Part shown: in pieces, positions 44,249 through 53,799 of the stretch | Position numbering within the stretch: position 1 is the stretch's first letter | Layout of the letters: the number at the start of each line of letters is the position of its first letter | NCBI GenBank assembly: GCA_903905585.1 | Contig: CAIVHB010000059.1 | Coordinates: 94,902-158,901 of the forward strand | From: an uncultured Ferrovum sp. | GTDB lineage: Bacteria; Pseudomonadota; Gammaproteobacteria; Burkholderiales; Ferrovaceae | DNA: 64,000 nt | Reading direction: 5' to 3' | Program-made: the position numbers and the translations under genes | The notes under the pieces: model-generated | Databases searched by the model: none | What the model was told of the DNA's origin: nothing | What the model saw: the letters and a program-made list of their open reading frames with translations, nothing else

Positions 44249-45649
44249 TTAAGGCAAGCGCTCCGTAATTTCAATGATCAAGCCTTTGCTGCCAGGGGTG
44301 ACCCCTTTCACCACACCCTGCAAGTCACCACTAGAGGGGATGGCATTGCCTGAACGTGAAATTCTTGCGCCTACCATCACTTTAGGGAAATTGCTCAATT
44401 TCAACTGCGGCATCATGGCCATGCTCTCGTCGAGGGTGAACTCAGCAGGCAAATCACTCACTTTCATGCGCATGACTGCCAATGGCATAGGAGGCCCCGA
44501 TTCAGCCTTCGCAAAAACATACACCATGTCGCCAGGGTGGGTCTGTTCTTTTAAAGCGGGCGCTAGCGAAACTCGACCACTGATACTGACGGCTAAATTT
44601 TGTTTAGCTTGGCTTTGTTTAGAGGTATCGGGTGCAACAGGTTTAGTTTGCGGGCTCTCGGCGACAGGACCCTTCATCGCTTTGGATACGTTTGATAATG
44701 CAGCCAGATCTTGGTCAGAAATCAGCTTGCCACCCCCAAGCTGATTGGCTTCACGAATATCGTCTAATAACTGCCCTACAAGGGCAGGATCGTGTTTGGC
44801 CGCAGTAGGAACCGCTTTTCGCCACAGGGAAACGGCTGTTGCATAGTCTTTGCGAATAAAAGCTTCCGTTGCAGCTAATGCCAACGCTTTCATGTTTTCA
44901 GGATCAATCTTTAAAGCATCATGAATGAGCTTCATGGGCTCAGGGCCTAGGGTACGGTTTTGAACAATAGCTAATGCGTCGGCATAGTCAGCCAATAAAT
45001 CCGCATCGCCTGGGTTCAGTGGCATAGCGTGTTGATAAGCATCAACCGCTTCAGGGAATTTTCCAACAAAGCTGTAGGCCCTTGCCAACATCATCCACGC
45101 TCGACCATCGTTGGGCGCTTTTTCAGCCTGCTCTTTTAACCCTTGAATCATGGCTTGAACTTTTTCGGGCGTAATAGCGCGCTTTCCCGCATCACTTTCT
45201 TGCGCAGGACGATCTTCGTTCCTTGCCATCCCCTCATCTTGCAACATGGCAATTGGGCTACCGAGCCATAGGTACAGAGCAAAGCTCAATAAAGGCACAC
45301 CGATCGTTAAGCCTATTGCAAGTCGCCGACTAGATTGAGGAAGTGTAGTTTTATGCGCCGAGGAGGAATTCACTAGATCCAAAGCAAGTTCGGTATCTGC
45401 AGGGAGCGCATCCATCAATCGACGTGCGATATCCTGTTTAGCTTCATCAAACTGAACCTGACTCAATGTTCCCGCAGCCAAGTCAGCTTCAAGCTCTGCC
45501 AATTGATCTCTGAGTACCTGAAGGTTCACCTCTTGCTGAGAGGCTTCCCGAGACAGCACAGCACGAAACAAAGGCAGGATTGCAAGCACAATGGCAGCCA
45601 CGCTCATGATCAAAGCAAGTAGCACAAATAAAATCAATTTAGCGCTCAT
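44249..45649 (-). CDS. ccmI: Cytochrome c maturation protein CcmI (CycH)
   Basis: 466-aa apocytochrome c chaperone. Two N-terminal helices (about 5-28 and 115-133), a loop with the typical EVNLQVLRDQLAELEADLAAGTLSQVQFDEAK pattern, TPR repeats in the periplasm (about 165-320), and a C-terminal beta domain (VSISGRVSLAP, VYVFAKAESGPPMPLAVMR) as in NrfG/CcmI fusion proteins. The ATG overlaps the ccmH stop. Last gene of the ccm operon. Confidence 0.92.
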   Translation of the reverse strand: MSAKLILFVLLALIMSVAAIVLAILPLFRAVLSREASQQEVNLQVLRDQLAELEADLAAGTLSQVQFDEAKQDIARRLMDALPADTELALDLVNSSSAHKTTLPQSSRRLAIGLTIGVPLLSFALYLWLGSPIAMLQDEGMARNEDRPAQESDAGKRAITPEKVQAMIQGLKEQAEKAPNDGRAWMMLARAYSFVGKFPEAVDAYQHAMPLNPGDADLLADYADALAIVQNRTLGPEPMKLIHDALKIDPENMKALALAATEAFIRKDYATAVSLWRKAVPTAAKHDPALVGQLLDDIREANQLGGGKLISDQDLAALSNVSKAMKGPVAESPQTKPVAPDTSKQSQAKQNLAVSISGRVSLAPALKEQTHPGDMVYVFAKAESGPPMPLAVMRMKVSDLPAEFTLDESMAMMPQLKLSNFPKVMVGARISRSGNAIPSSGDLQGVVKGVTPGSKGLIIEITERLP

Positions 45650-46155
45650 GGCTTTGAAGATTTCCTATTCAACAATTGATCGGCCAAACTTTTTTGTTCT
45701 GGGGTCAGTGCAGCGATATCATCACCTTCACGCTGACGGTTTTGCGTTGAGCGATATAAGGTAACCCCACCAATCACTACCAATAACAATGGACCAAACC
45801 ATAACAATACCGTTGAAGTCTTCATGGGCGGCCGATACAGCACGAAATCACCATAACGCGCAGTCATGTAATCCATGATTTCATCATCGGACTTACCTTG
45901 GTGAATGAGTTCGACAATTTGATTACGTAAATCCGCAGCAAGATCCGCATGCGAATCTGCAATAGTTTGGTTTTGGCACACCAAACATCTTAAAACGTTC
46001 GCCAAACGCATCATGCGTGCTTGAACCAGCGGTTCATTACCAACAGGGATAGCCTCTTTAGCGGACGCAACGGGCACGCTCAAAACCAGGGCCGTGAGGC
46101 AGCCGACCACACCTATCTTGAAATGACGCAATAAAACGTTTTTCATCCTTTGCAA
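45646..46155 (-). CDS. ccmH: Cytochrome c maturation protein CcmH
   Basis: 169-aa thiol-reducing partner for apocytochrome c. Signal/anchor at the start, the active-site LRCLVCQNQTIADSHADLA at about residues 53-71, IVELIHQGKSDDEIMDYMTARYGDFVLYRPP, and a C-terminal helix (about 118-135). It lies 1 nt after ccmG and overlaps ccmI by 4 nt. Confidence 0.95.
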   Translation of the reverse strand: MQRMKNVLLRHFKIGVVGCLTALVLSVPVASAKEAIPVGNEPLVQARMMRLANVLRCLVCQNQTIADSHADLAADLRNQIVELIHQGKSDDEIMDYMTARYGDFVLYRPPMKTSTVLLWFGPLLLVVIGGVTLYRSTQNRQREGDDIAALTPEQKSLADQLLNRKSSKP

Positions 46156-46156
46156 A

Positions 46157-46684
46157 TCAAGACTCCTTCTGCAAATTCTGAATCATCGGAGCCAAGGTAT
46201 TGGTTAAGACCTCAGGGCTAATTGGGCCTGTTTGCTTGTATCGCACCACGCCCTTTTTATCGATGATGAATGTTTCAGGAACACCGTAAACACCAAAGTT
46301 GATCCCCACCCGACCATCGGAATCAAACAGTGCTGCTTGATAGGGATTTCCCAATTGATCCAACCAAGCCAGCGCTTCAGGGCGGGTATCCTTGTAATCG
46401 AGGCCATAAATTTCTACTGGGTTACGGCGAACATACTCAACCAGAATAGGGTGTTCATCTCGGCATGAAACACACCATGAAGCCCACACATTCAACATAT
46501 ACACGTGACCCAATAATTGATCACGGGTAATGGTTTTACTTGGATCATCCAAGCGTGTTAGCGCAAAGGCGGGAGCAGGTTTGCCTATGAGTGGGGAAGG
46601 CACTTCGTGGGGATCACGATGTAGACCAACGTACAGGAATGCCACGAGTGCAGCAAATATTGCCAAGGGCCAGAAACGACTCAT
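46157..46684 (-). CDS. ccmG: Thiol:disulfide interchange protein CcmG/DsbE
   Basis: 175-aa membrane-tethered thioredoxin that keeps apocytochrome c cysteines reduced. N-terminal helix at about 5-20, active site WASWCVSCRDEHP, then YGVPETFIIDKKGVVRYK with the cis-Pro. The CVSC active site differs from the more common CxPC. The ATG overlaps the ccmF stop by 4 nt. Confidence 0.95.
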   Translation of the reverse strand: MSRFWPLAIFAALVAFLYVGLHRDPHEVPSPLIGKPAPAFALTRLDDPSKTITRDQLLGHVYMLNVWASWCVSCRDEHPILVEYVRRNPVEIYGLDYKDTRPEALAWLDQLGNPYQAALFDSDGRVGINFGVYGVPETFIIDKKGVVRYKQTGPISPEVLTNTLAPMIQNLQKES

Positions 46685-48660
46685 GCCAATTCCTCTGCCT
46701 GTAGCAATGACCTGTCATTTCGTTTTGAGATTCGATAGCGCTTATCCGCCAAAGCCAGAATGCCGCCTAAGGCCATCATCAAACACCCACCCCAAATCCA
46801 ATCTACAAATGGCTTGTAGTACACACGCACAGTCCATGTTGCATCCCCCACTTGCTCCCCCAAAGAGACATACAAATCACGCAAGAAACCCGTATCAATC
46901 GCCGCATTCGTCATTGGATTTCGCTGAACTAAGTAGACTCTTTTTTCTGGAGTCATCGTGCGAATGAATTGACCATTGCGCATCACATCCACATCACCGC
47001 GTTGAAACTGATAATTAGGACCATTCCCTGCGCTGACCCCCTTTAACTTGAAAGCATAGGGCCCGATTTCAACACTGTCACCAAAGTCCATCTGCACGTC
47101 TTTTTCCACTTCATAGCCCTTCACCATCGTGATACCGATGATGAATACCGCCACACCTAAATGCGCCACAAGCATTCCCAAATAGCTGCTCGGCAGTCCT
47201 CGCAGTCGTTGAAGCGGATGAAAATGTGAATCGGGCAATGGGCGAATACGTGACCATAAATTCAACCCCGCTGTCACGATGATCCAGACAGCAAGCAATA
47301 AGCCAAAAGCAACGACTAAGGAAAAGTGTTCCGTGAACCATGTCAGCACGAGGGCTGTCACCACACTCACTGCGGCGGCCCAACGTAAGCGAATCGCTAA
47401 CTCAGGAAGACTGGCTTCTTTCCAACGGGCTAAAGGACCTATTCCCATTAAAAAAAGTGCAGGCGCCATGACGGGGACAAATACCGTGTCAAAGTAAGGG
47501 GGGCCTACAGAAATTTTGCCAAGCCCTAATGAATCCAGAAATAAGGGATAGAGCGTTCCCAGCAACACCGAACCTGCTGCTGCTGCAAACAACACGTTAT
47601 TGCTCAACAACATGGATTCGCGCGAAATCATACTGAAACGTCCGCCTAATCCTACCTTGGGTGCACGCCAAGCAAATAACGCCAAAGATCCACCAATCAC
47701 AACGACTAAAAAAATCAAAATAAACACACCACGCTTAGGATCACTCGCAAAAGCATGAACTGAGGTCAATACCCCGGAACGAACCAAAAACGTACCTAAC
47801 AGGGACAAGGAAAAAGCAAAGATGGCCAACAACACTGTCCAAAATTTAAACCCCCCTCTTTTCTCGGTCACTGCGAGCGAGTGCATCAGCGCCGTACCCA
47901 TTAACCAAGGCATAAACGAAGCGTTTTCAACAGGATCCCAAAACCACCATCCGCCCCAACCTAAGGTGTAATAAGCCCAAGCGCTACCCAGACAAATACC
48001 CACCGTAAGAAAAACCCAAGCAATCGTTGTCCAGGGCCGCGACCAACGCGCCCATGCCGCGTCAAGGTCTCCCCCCAAAAGAGCGGCAATAGCAAAAGCA
48101 AACGCCACAGAAAATCCTACATAGCCCATGTACAACATGGGGGGATGAAATACCATGCCGGGATCTTGTAAAAGGGGATTCAAGTCCTGGCCGTCATCTG
48201 CAGCGGGGATGAGTCGATCAAAAGGATTAGAGGTCAGCAATATAAATAACAAAAAGCCCAAGCTGATAAAACCCATCACCCCCAGAATGCGGGCCAGCGT
48301 AGCTTCGGGGAGATGCTTACTAAAAATACTGACCGCGGTCATCCAGAAGGTCAACATCAACAGCCATAACAAAATTGACCCTTCATGCCCCCCCCACACT
48401 GCCGCCACTTTGTATTGAATGGGCAGTAAACGACTGGAGGTCATGGCTACATAACGTACAGAAAAATCGTTACTCAGGAAGGCGTAAATCAAGCATCCAA
48501 ATGCAAACAAGATCAGCGCAAATTGCACCCTTGCAGTAGGTCGTGCAATCTGCATCCAACTTACTTTGCCGACCTGGGCTCCTGCAATCGGAATCACAAC
48601 CTGCATGAACGCAAGAAGCAAACACAACATTAAAGCAAAGTTTCCAAATTCTGGAATCAT
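46681..48660 (-). CDS. ccmF: Heme lyase CcmF
   Basis: 659-aa polytopic protein that attaches heme to apocytochrome c. The tryptophan-rich heme-binding motif reads GWGGWWFWDPVENASFMPW at about residues 234-252; conserved His-containing loops (GGHEGSILLW at about 90, FHPPMLYMGYVG at about 171) are present. About 15 helices. Length normal. Confidence 0.96.
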   Translation of the reverse strand: MIPEFGNFALMLCLLLAFMQVVIPIAGAQVGKVSWMQIARPTARVQFALILFAFGCLIYAFLSNDFSVRYVAMTSSRLLPIQYKVAAVWGGHEGSILLWLLMLTFWMTAVSIFSKHLPEATLARILGVMGFISLGFLLFILLTSNPFDRLIPAADDGQDLNPLLQDPGMVFHPPMLYMGYVGFSVAFAFAIAALLGGDLDAAWARWSRPWTTIAWVFLTVGICLGSAWAYYTLGWGGWWFWDPVENASFMPWLMGTALMHSLAVTEKRGGFKFWTVLLAIFAFSLSLLGTFLVRSGVLTSVHAFASDPKRGVFILIFLVVVIGGSLALFAWRAPKVGLGGRFSMISRESMLLSNNVLFAAAAGSVLLGTLYPLFLDSLGLGKISVGPPYFDTVFVPVMAPALFLMGIGPLARWKEASLPELAIRLRWAAAVSVVTALVLTWFTEHFSLVVAFGLLLAVWIIVTAGLNLWSRIRPLPDSHFHPLQRLRGLPSSYLGMLVAHLGVAVFIIGITMVKGYEVEKDVQMDFGDSVEIGPYAFKLKGVSAGNGPNYQFQRGDVDVMRNGQFIRTMTPEKRVYLVQRNPMTNAAIDTGFLRDLYVSLGEQVGDATWTVRVYYKPFVDWIWGGCLMMALGGILALADKRYRISKRNDRSLLQAEELA

Positions 48661-48663
48661 GAT

Positions 48664-49131
48664 TTACTTGCTCCCACTTTCAGTCACAATGCTTTTAGAA
48701 ATTTTTGCATTCGCGGCACCCGCTTGTTTGAGTGCTTCTGCAGCCTCAGGAGGCATATAGTTTTCATCATGTTTAGCCAGCACCTGCTTGGCATGAAATA
48801 AACCTTGGCCATCTAACTGCCCTTCTGCGACAACGCCTTTACCCTCTTTGAATAAATCAGGAAGAATGCCCACGTAAGTCACAGGGATAGACTTCACTGT
48901 ATCGCTCACCACAAATGAAACTTCGGTGCCATGGCGATGTAAGCTTCCCTGCTCGACTAAGCCACCCACTCGAAAAGCGTGGCCGATGGGCGCTTCTTTA
49001 TTTGCAATTTGCGTGGGCGTGAAGAAAAACACTAAATTGCTTTGAAAAGCATTGAGCACTAAAGCGGTAGCAGCTGAGACGCCCACTAAACCTAGCAGGA
49101 TCCAAGCAAAACGTTTACTTCTGGGTTTCAT
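48664..49131 (-). CDS. ccmE: Heme chaperone CcmE
   Basis: 155-aa periplasmic heme carrier with one N-terminal helix (about 8-26). The heme-binding His121 and Tyr125 lie in AKHDENYMPPE. The OB-fold strands with FRVGGLVEQGS and VTYVGILPDLFKEGKGVVAEG are typical. It overlaps ccmD by 4 nt. Confidence 0.95.
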   Translation of the reverse strand: MKPRSKRFAWILLGLVGVSAATALVLNAFQSNLVFFFTPTQIANKEAPIGHAFRVGGLVEQGSLHRHGTEVSFVVSDTVKSIPVTYVGILPDLFKEGKGVVAEGQLDGQGLFHAKQVLAKHDENYMPPEAAEALKQAGAANAKISKSIVTESGSK

Positions 49132-49304
49132 ACATTTCCATTATCTTGAGAATTGGGTGAACCATGCAATTTCAACTGTTTGCGCTGCAAGTGCACCATC
49201 CAAACCTCTAGCCCCATCGCCATGACGGTGGCGCCTAGTGAACTCCATACAAAAAAAGCGTAACCGCCCATCGAAAAAAACTCTTCCAAACTCTTCCAGT
49301 GCAT
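49128..49304 (-). CDS. ccmD: Heme exporter protein CcmD
   Basis: 58-aa single-helix protein that helps release heme-loaded CcmE from the CcmABC complex. Start MHWKSLEEFFSMGGYAFFVW matches the family; helix at about 13-33; basic tail after it. The ATG at 49304 is chosen because upstream in-frame sequence does not fit the family. Confidence 0.88.
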   Translation of the reverse strand: MHWKSLEEFFSMGGYAFFVWSSLGATVMAMGLEVWMVHLQRKQLKLHGSPNSQDNGNV

Positions 49305-49353
49305 AGTGATTAGGCGCTTTAAATAAAAAGGGGTTTCACAAGAAATAAACAAG

Positions 49354-50094
49354 CTAAGTTGATGGCTGATCAATCTGCTGCAACCATGCAGCTTGGCGCT
49401 CACGCTTGGCAATCACACACTGAACACGCGAGAGAATAACGGCAATGCTATACATCCAAAAACTCAAGGCCATGAGCAACATTCCCCATACCATGATGCT
49501 GGCCATCGAAGGTGCACGTGTGAGATTGATGCTAGAGCCTTGATGAAGGGTATTCCACCATTTCACTGAGAAATAAATAATAGGGACGTTCATTGCACCG
49601 ACCAAAGCCAGCACCCCACCCGCCTTATCTCCGCGTCGCGGATCGTCTATCGCAGCCTGAAGCGCCATAAAACCGATATACAAAAACAGCAGAATCAGTT
49701 CTGAGGTGAGGCGTGCATCCCACACCCAATAGGCTCCCCACATCGGGCGACCCCACATTGAACCCGTCCAGAGCGCAAGGAAGGTAAACATAGCTCCTGT
49801 AGGTGCAATGGCTCTTGCCATCATAGAAGAAAGCCTGGTGTTAAAAACAAACCCCAATGAGGCATAAAAAGCCATGACGAGATACAAAAACATCGACATC
49901 CAGGCAGCAGGTACATGGATAAAGATAATGCGATAGGCCTCACCCTGCTGAAAATCAGTCGGTGCGACAAAAAACCCGATGTACATTCCAGCAATTGCAA
50001 GAATGGCAGCTAAAACATAAAACCAAGGATACATTTTTCCTGCCAGCGGAAAAAAGCTTGTTGGGGCTGCGTATTTAAACCAATTCACTTGCAC
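49354..50094 (-). CDS. ccmC: Heme exporter protein CcmC
   Basis: 246-aa six-helix protein that presents heme to CcmE. Heme-handling motif WGAYWVWDARLTSEL at about residues 120-134, and two conserved His (FIHVPAAW; NTLHQGSS). Start is probably GTG at 50094, placed 6 nt after AAGGA; a TTG at 50100 directly abuts that site and is less likely. It begins about 10 nt after ccmB. Confidence 0.93.
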   Translation of the reverse strand: MQVNWFKYAAPTSFFPLAGKMYPWFYVLAAILAIAGMYIGFFVAPTDFQQGEAYRIIFIHVPAAWMSMFLYLVMAFYASLGFVFNTRLSSMMARAIAPTGAMFTFLALWTGSMWGRPMWGAYWVWDARLTSELILLFLYIGFMALQAAIDDPRRGDKAGGVLALVGAMNVPIIYFSVKWWNTLHQGSSINLTRAPSMASIMVWGMLLMALSFWMYSIAVILSRVQCVIAKRERQAAWLQQIDQPST

Positions 50095-50103
50095 AATCAA
50101 TCC

Positions 50104-50802
50104 TTAATCCAGAGATATTCTCAACGCCGCAGCGGCGGCAAAAGGCGCACCGATGAGCGTCATAATCAGTAATGCACCCAGCAGCGACAGGTGCGCACCC
50201 GCGCCAAGACCTGATTGTGCGGCATCCACTGCCCCTGCTCCCAAAATTAATACGGGGATGTTTAAGGGAAGGACGAGTAAAGCGACTAAAAGGTTCCCGC
50301 CTCGTAAACCCAGTGTTAAAGCACTTCCTACTGCGCCGATCAAACTCAATATGGGCGTACCCATCCCTACACCCAAGCTTAAGACCCATAAAGCTTCCGC
50401 ATCCAGCCCGAATTGTAGCCCTAACAGGGGGGCCATTAAAGCCAAAGGAATCCCCGTGGAGAGCCAATGCGCCAGACTTTTCACCCCAACAGTGAGGGCC
50501 AGCGGCTGCGGGGACAAGACCCATTGCTCTAATGTACCGTCCTCGTAGTCGGATGAAAAAAGCCTAGGAAGGGACAACATGGCAGAAAGTAAGGCGGCTA
50601 CCCACACCACTCCCCCCCCGATCAAACGCAGGATACCGGGGTCAGCTCCCACCCCGAGCGGAAAAAGACTGACAACAATACTAAAGAATACCAGCACGAT
50701 CATCGCATCTGAGCGACGACGATATACCAGCAGTAAGTCTCTTTGCAGCAAGGCCCATGCCATTGCAGAACTGCTGGCTTGATTCGAAAGAACTGAGCTC
50801 AT
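50104..50802 (-). CDS. ccmB: Heme exporter protein CcmB
   Basis: 232-aa six-helix permease of the CcmAB transporter. Marks: AWALLQRDLLLVYRRRSDA at the start, LFSSDYEDGTLEQWVLSPQPL, and LRGGNLLVALLVLPLNIPVLILGAGA. The ATG at 50802 overlaps the ccmA stop (ATGA), which is preferred to a start 54 nt upstream. Confidence 0.94.
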   Translation of the reverse strand: MSSVLSNQASSSAMAWALLQRDLLLVYRRRSDAMIVLVFFSIVVSLFPLGVGADPGILRLIGGGVVWVAALLSAMLSLPRLFSSDYEDGTLEQWVLSPQPLALTVGVKSLAHWLSTGIPLALMAPLLGLQFGLDAEALWVLSLGVGMGTPILSLIGAVGSALTLGLRGGNLLVALLVLPLNIPVLILGAGAVDAAQSGLGAGAHLSLLGALLIMTLIGAPFAAAAALRISLD

Positions 50803-51491
50803 GCAAGCGACCTGTTTGAGGCTGACGGGCCAGCTTGTGTGTGGATGGGCGGGCAAAAAGAGTCTAAATGAATACTCGATTGCTGAACTGCTACGATATC
50901 AACGGGCTGATGGGTGGTGTAGAGGCAGACTCCACCTGCTTTCAGATGATCGGAGATTTTTTCGCTCAATTGCTCTATCGCCCTAGAATCCAATGCATTA
51001 AAAGGCTCATCTAATAGCCACAAAGAGCGTTGTGTGAGCCATAACCTGGCCAGTGCAATGCGGCGGCGCTGTCCAGCGCTGAGCGACAAAGACTCTACCT
51101 GAAGCCGTTCCCCCAAACCCAATTGTTGCAAAATGACGCTCACCTCAGATGCACTGAACCTCTCTCCCTGCAAAGCACAACTTGCCATTAAATTTTCAGC
51201 AGGAAAAAGCGCATCTTTAATGGCACTAGCATGACCCAAATACAGCACATCTTGAAGAAATTCTTGGCGCGCTTCACGGCTATTTTTACCGTTCCAGACA
51301 ATATCGCCAGCAGCCGGCTCTGACAATCCTGCGATGATCCGCAGCAGGCTGGTTTTACCCGCCCCATTGGCACCGGTCACACGCACTAGGGAACCTGAAG
51401 GGATTTCGCAAGAAAGCCCAGAGAACAACAACCGCTCGCCTTTTACACAGGCGAGCTTGTTCAATTGCAAAAGATCAGTTGCCTTTGGCAT
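50799..51491 (-). CDS. ccmA: Heme exporter ATP-binding protein CcmA
   Basis: 230-aa ABC ATPase that powers release of heme-CcmE. Walker [18 protein letters not shown], signature [14 protein letters not shown], Walker [13 protein letters not shown]. Its first 17 nt overlap the end of parC, so the ccm operon may be read through from parE-parC. Confidence 0.95.
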   Translation of the reverse strand: MPKATDLLQLNKLACVKGERLLFSGLSCEIPSGSLVRVTGANGAGKTSLLRIIAGLSEPAAGDIVWNGKNSREARQEFLQDVLYLGHASAIKDALFPAENLMASCALQGERFSASEVSVILQQLGLGERLQVESLSLSAGQRRRIALARLWLTQRSLWLLDEPFNALDSRAIEQLSEKISDHLKAGGVCLYTTHQPVDIVAVQQSSIHLDSFCPPIHTQAGPSASNRSLA

Positions 51492-53799
51492 GGGCTGCTT
51501 TGATGGATCGAGGCTTTACACGCGTTTCTAACTTGGCACCCCGGCGTGCACGACGCAAACGATAGCGATCACACTCTATTCCGCTGAGTTTTACTTCAGC
51601 CGATACCCCTCCTCTTGCCGCCCCTTCCACCAAAAGGCCTTCAGCCCCAAAAGTACAAGCGCTTAATAAATTCTCGCCCTCATCCAAGCCCATCAAAATC
51701 ACGCCCCGGCCTCGCGGCATTTCACGCATTTCTTCGATAGGAAAAATCAGCATGCGAGCGCTTTCACTCAAGACTGCGACCTCTTTGTCATTGGGTTGAA
51801 TGACCATCGGCATTAAGGGTTGCTCGACGTCTTCCAAGGTCATGAAGGTTTTACCCGCACGAACACGAGAAATCATTTCGTTTACGGTGGTGATAAACCC
51901 GTATCCCCCGGTACCCGATACCAACACCTTGGTCTCTGGGAGCAGAGAGAAGGCCTGGCACACTTTGGCCCCTGCTTGCAGTTCAATGAGCGTCGTAACA
52001 GGCACACCATCTCCTCGCCCACCCGGAATATCCGCAGCACGAATACTGTAAGCACGCCCTTTCGTATCCAGCACAATGACGGGTAAGAGCGTGCGGGTTT
52101 CCATCACCGCAAAGGCGGCATCGCCCGCTTTATAGGAGAATTGCATGGCATCTAAACCATGGCCTTGGCGAGAACGAATCCATCCATGGCGCGACAAAGT
52201 AATGGTCACGGGCTCATCAGGTGCCGATTGCACCAAGACGGCAGGCGACACCGACTCAATCAAGGTTCTACGATTATCCCCGTACTGCTCGGCATCTTTT
52301 TCTAATTCCTCTGCCACGAGATTTTCTAGGGCATCGCGGTTATCCAAAATTTTTTGCAGGCCTTTTCGTTCGCTGCGCAGTTCTTTCAGTTCTTTCTCAA
52401 TCTTGATGGCTTCGAGTCGCGCCAACTGACGCAGACGAATTTCAAGAATATCTTCGGCTTGAATTTCAGTTAGTCCAAAAGCTTGGATCAAGTCAGCCTT
52501 CGGATCATCTGCTTCACGAATGACGCGAATCACTTCATCGATATTCAGCAGAGCCAGCGCGCGACCTTCCAGAATGTGGATGCGTCGATCCACTTCATCC
52601 AAACGATGCCGCGTTCTGCGAACGACCGTATCAAAACGAAAGTGCAACCACTCTTGCAGAATTTCTCTCAGGTGTTTCTGGCGGGGGCGGCCATCTCGTC
52701 CCAACATCACCAAATTGATCGAAAGCGAAGACTCTAATCGCGTATTGACCAATAGCAATTGCACGAACTCGTCTTGATCTTGGCGGCTAGAACGCGGCTC
52801 GCAGACTAAGCGCACCGAAGCATTTTTATCCGATTCATCTCTTACTGTTTCCAGCGCAGTCAACATCAAAGCCTTGAGATTAGCTTGATCAGGTGATAAA
52901 GCCTTCTTACCTTCCTTGGGTTTGGGGTTGGTGATGCGCTCAATATCTTCCAACACATCGCGCGTCGACACCCCATGAGGAAGCTCGGTGAACACCACGC
53001 GCCACTGCCCTCTGGCTTGATCTTCAATGTGCCAACGTGCTCTGACGCGCAAACTGCCTCGGCCGCTTGCATAGGCTTGCCGAAGATCCTGCGCTGGGGA
53101 AATAATTTGGCCCCCACCTGGCAAATCGGGGCCGGGCAGAATCTGCATCAAGCCATCCAGATCCAATTCAGGATTGCGCAGTAATGCCACGGCGGCCGCT
53201 GCCACTTCCCGCAAGTTGTGCGAGGGAATTTCAGTGGCCATGCCCACGCCAATCCCTGAACTGCCATTCAATAACACCATAGGCAGACGAGCAGGTAAAA
53301 GCTTAGGTTCACGGAAAGAGCCATCATAGTTCGGCCCAAAATCTACCGTATCGCGATCGATTTCACCTAACAGCAATTCAGCAATCGGGGTGAGCCGGCA
53401 CTCGGTATAACGCATGGCTGCTGCGCCGTCCCCATCTCGCGAACCAAAATTCCCTTGTCCATCAATGATGGGATAGCGCAATGTAAAATCCTGCGCTTGG
53501 CGCACTAAAGCCTCATAAGCGGCTGAGTCTCCATGGGGATGGTATTTACCAATCACATCTCCCACTACCCGCGCTGACTTCACATGGCGTGCGGGGCGAT
53601 ACAGGCCCAACTCATGCATGGCAAATAATATGCGGCGTTGCACCGGCTTTTGACCATCTGAAACATCAGGCAGCGCGCGTCCCGTCACCACACTCATGGC
53701 GTACTCGAGGTAACTGCGCTCCACAAAAGGGGCCAAAGGCAAAGAGCCGCTGCTGTCCCCTTGCGCGAATAGATCGCTGACTTGCGGATTGTCACTCAT
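51475..53799 (-). CDS. parC: DNA topoisomerase IV subunit A
   Basis: 774-aa topoisomerase IV subunit that cuts DNA for chromosome unlinking. Catalytic Tyr131 in [10 protein letters not shown], quinolone-determining region [14 protein letters not shown] (Ser92), and [15 protein letters not shown]. The C-terminal domain lacks the GyrA-box, favouring ParC over GyrA. It overlaps parE by 4 nt. Confidence 0.94.
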   Translation of the reverse strand: MSDNPQVSDLFAQGDSSGSLPLAPFVERSYLEYAMSVVTGRALPDVSDGQKPVQRRILFAMHELGLYRPARHVKSARVVGDVIGKYHPHGDSAAYEALVRQAQDFTLRYPIIDGQGNFGSRDGDGAAAMRYTECRLTPIAELLLGEIDRDTVDFGPNYDGSFREPKLLPARLPMVLLNGSSGIGVGMATEIPSHNLREVAAAAVALLRNPELDLDGLMQILPGPDLPGGGQIISPAQDLRQAYASGRGSLRVRARWHIEDQARGQWRVVFTELPHGVSTRDVLEDIERITNPKPKEGKKALSPDQANLKALMLTALETVRDESDKNASVRLVCEPRSSRQDQDEFVQLLLVNTRLESSLSINLVMLGRDGRPRQKHLREILQEWLHFRFDTVVRRTRHRLDEVDRRIHILEGRALALLNIDEVIRVIREADDPKADLIQAFGLTEIQAEDILEIRLRQLARLEAIKIEKELKELRSERKGLQKILDNRDALENLVAEELEKDAEQYGDNRRTLIESVSPAVLVQSAPDEPVTITLSRHGWIRSRQGHGLDAMQFSYKAGDAAFAVMETRTLLPVIVLDTKGRAYSIRAADIPGGRGDGVPVTTLIELQAGAKVCQAFSLLPETKVLVSGTGGYGFITTVNEMISRVRAGKTFMTLEDVEQPLMPMVIQPNDKEVAVLSESARMLIFPIEEMREMPRGRGVILMGLDEGENLLSACTFGAEGLLVEGAARGGVSAEVKLSGIECDRYRLRRARRGAKLETRVKPRSIKAAHAKGN

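Noticed and set aside
50075..50524. 149-residue minus-strand frame in ccmB
   Set aside because: Out-of-frame within ccmB, which has the correct family sequence and fits between ccmA and ccmC.
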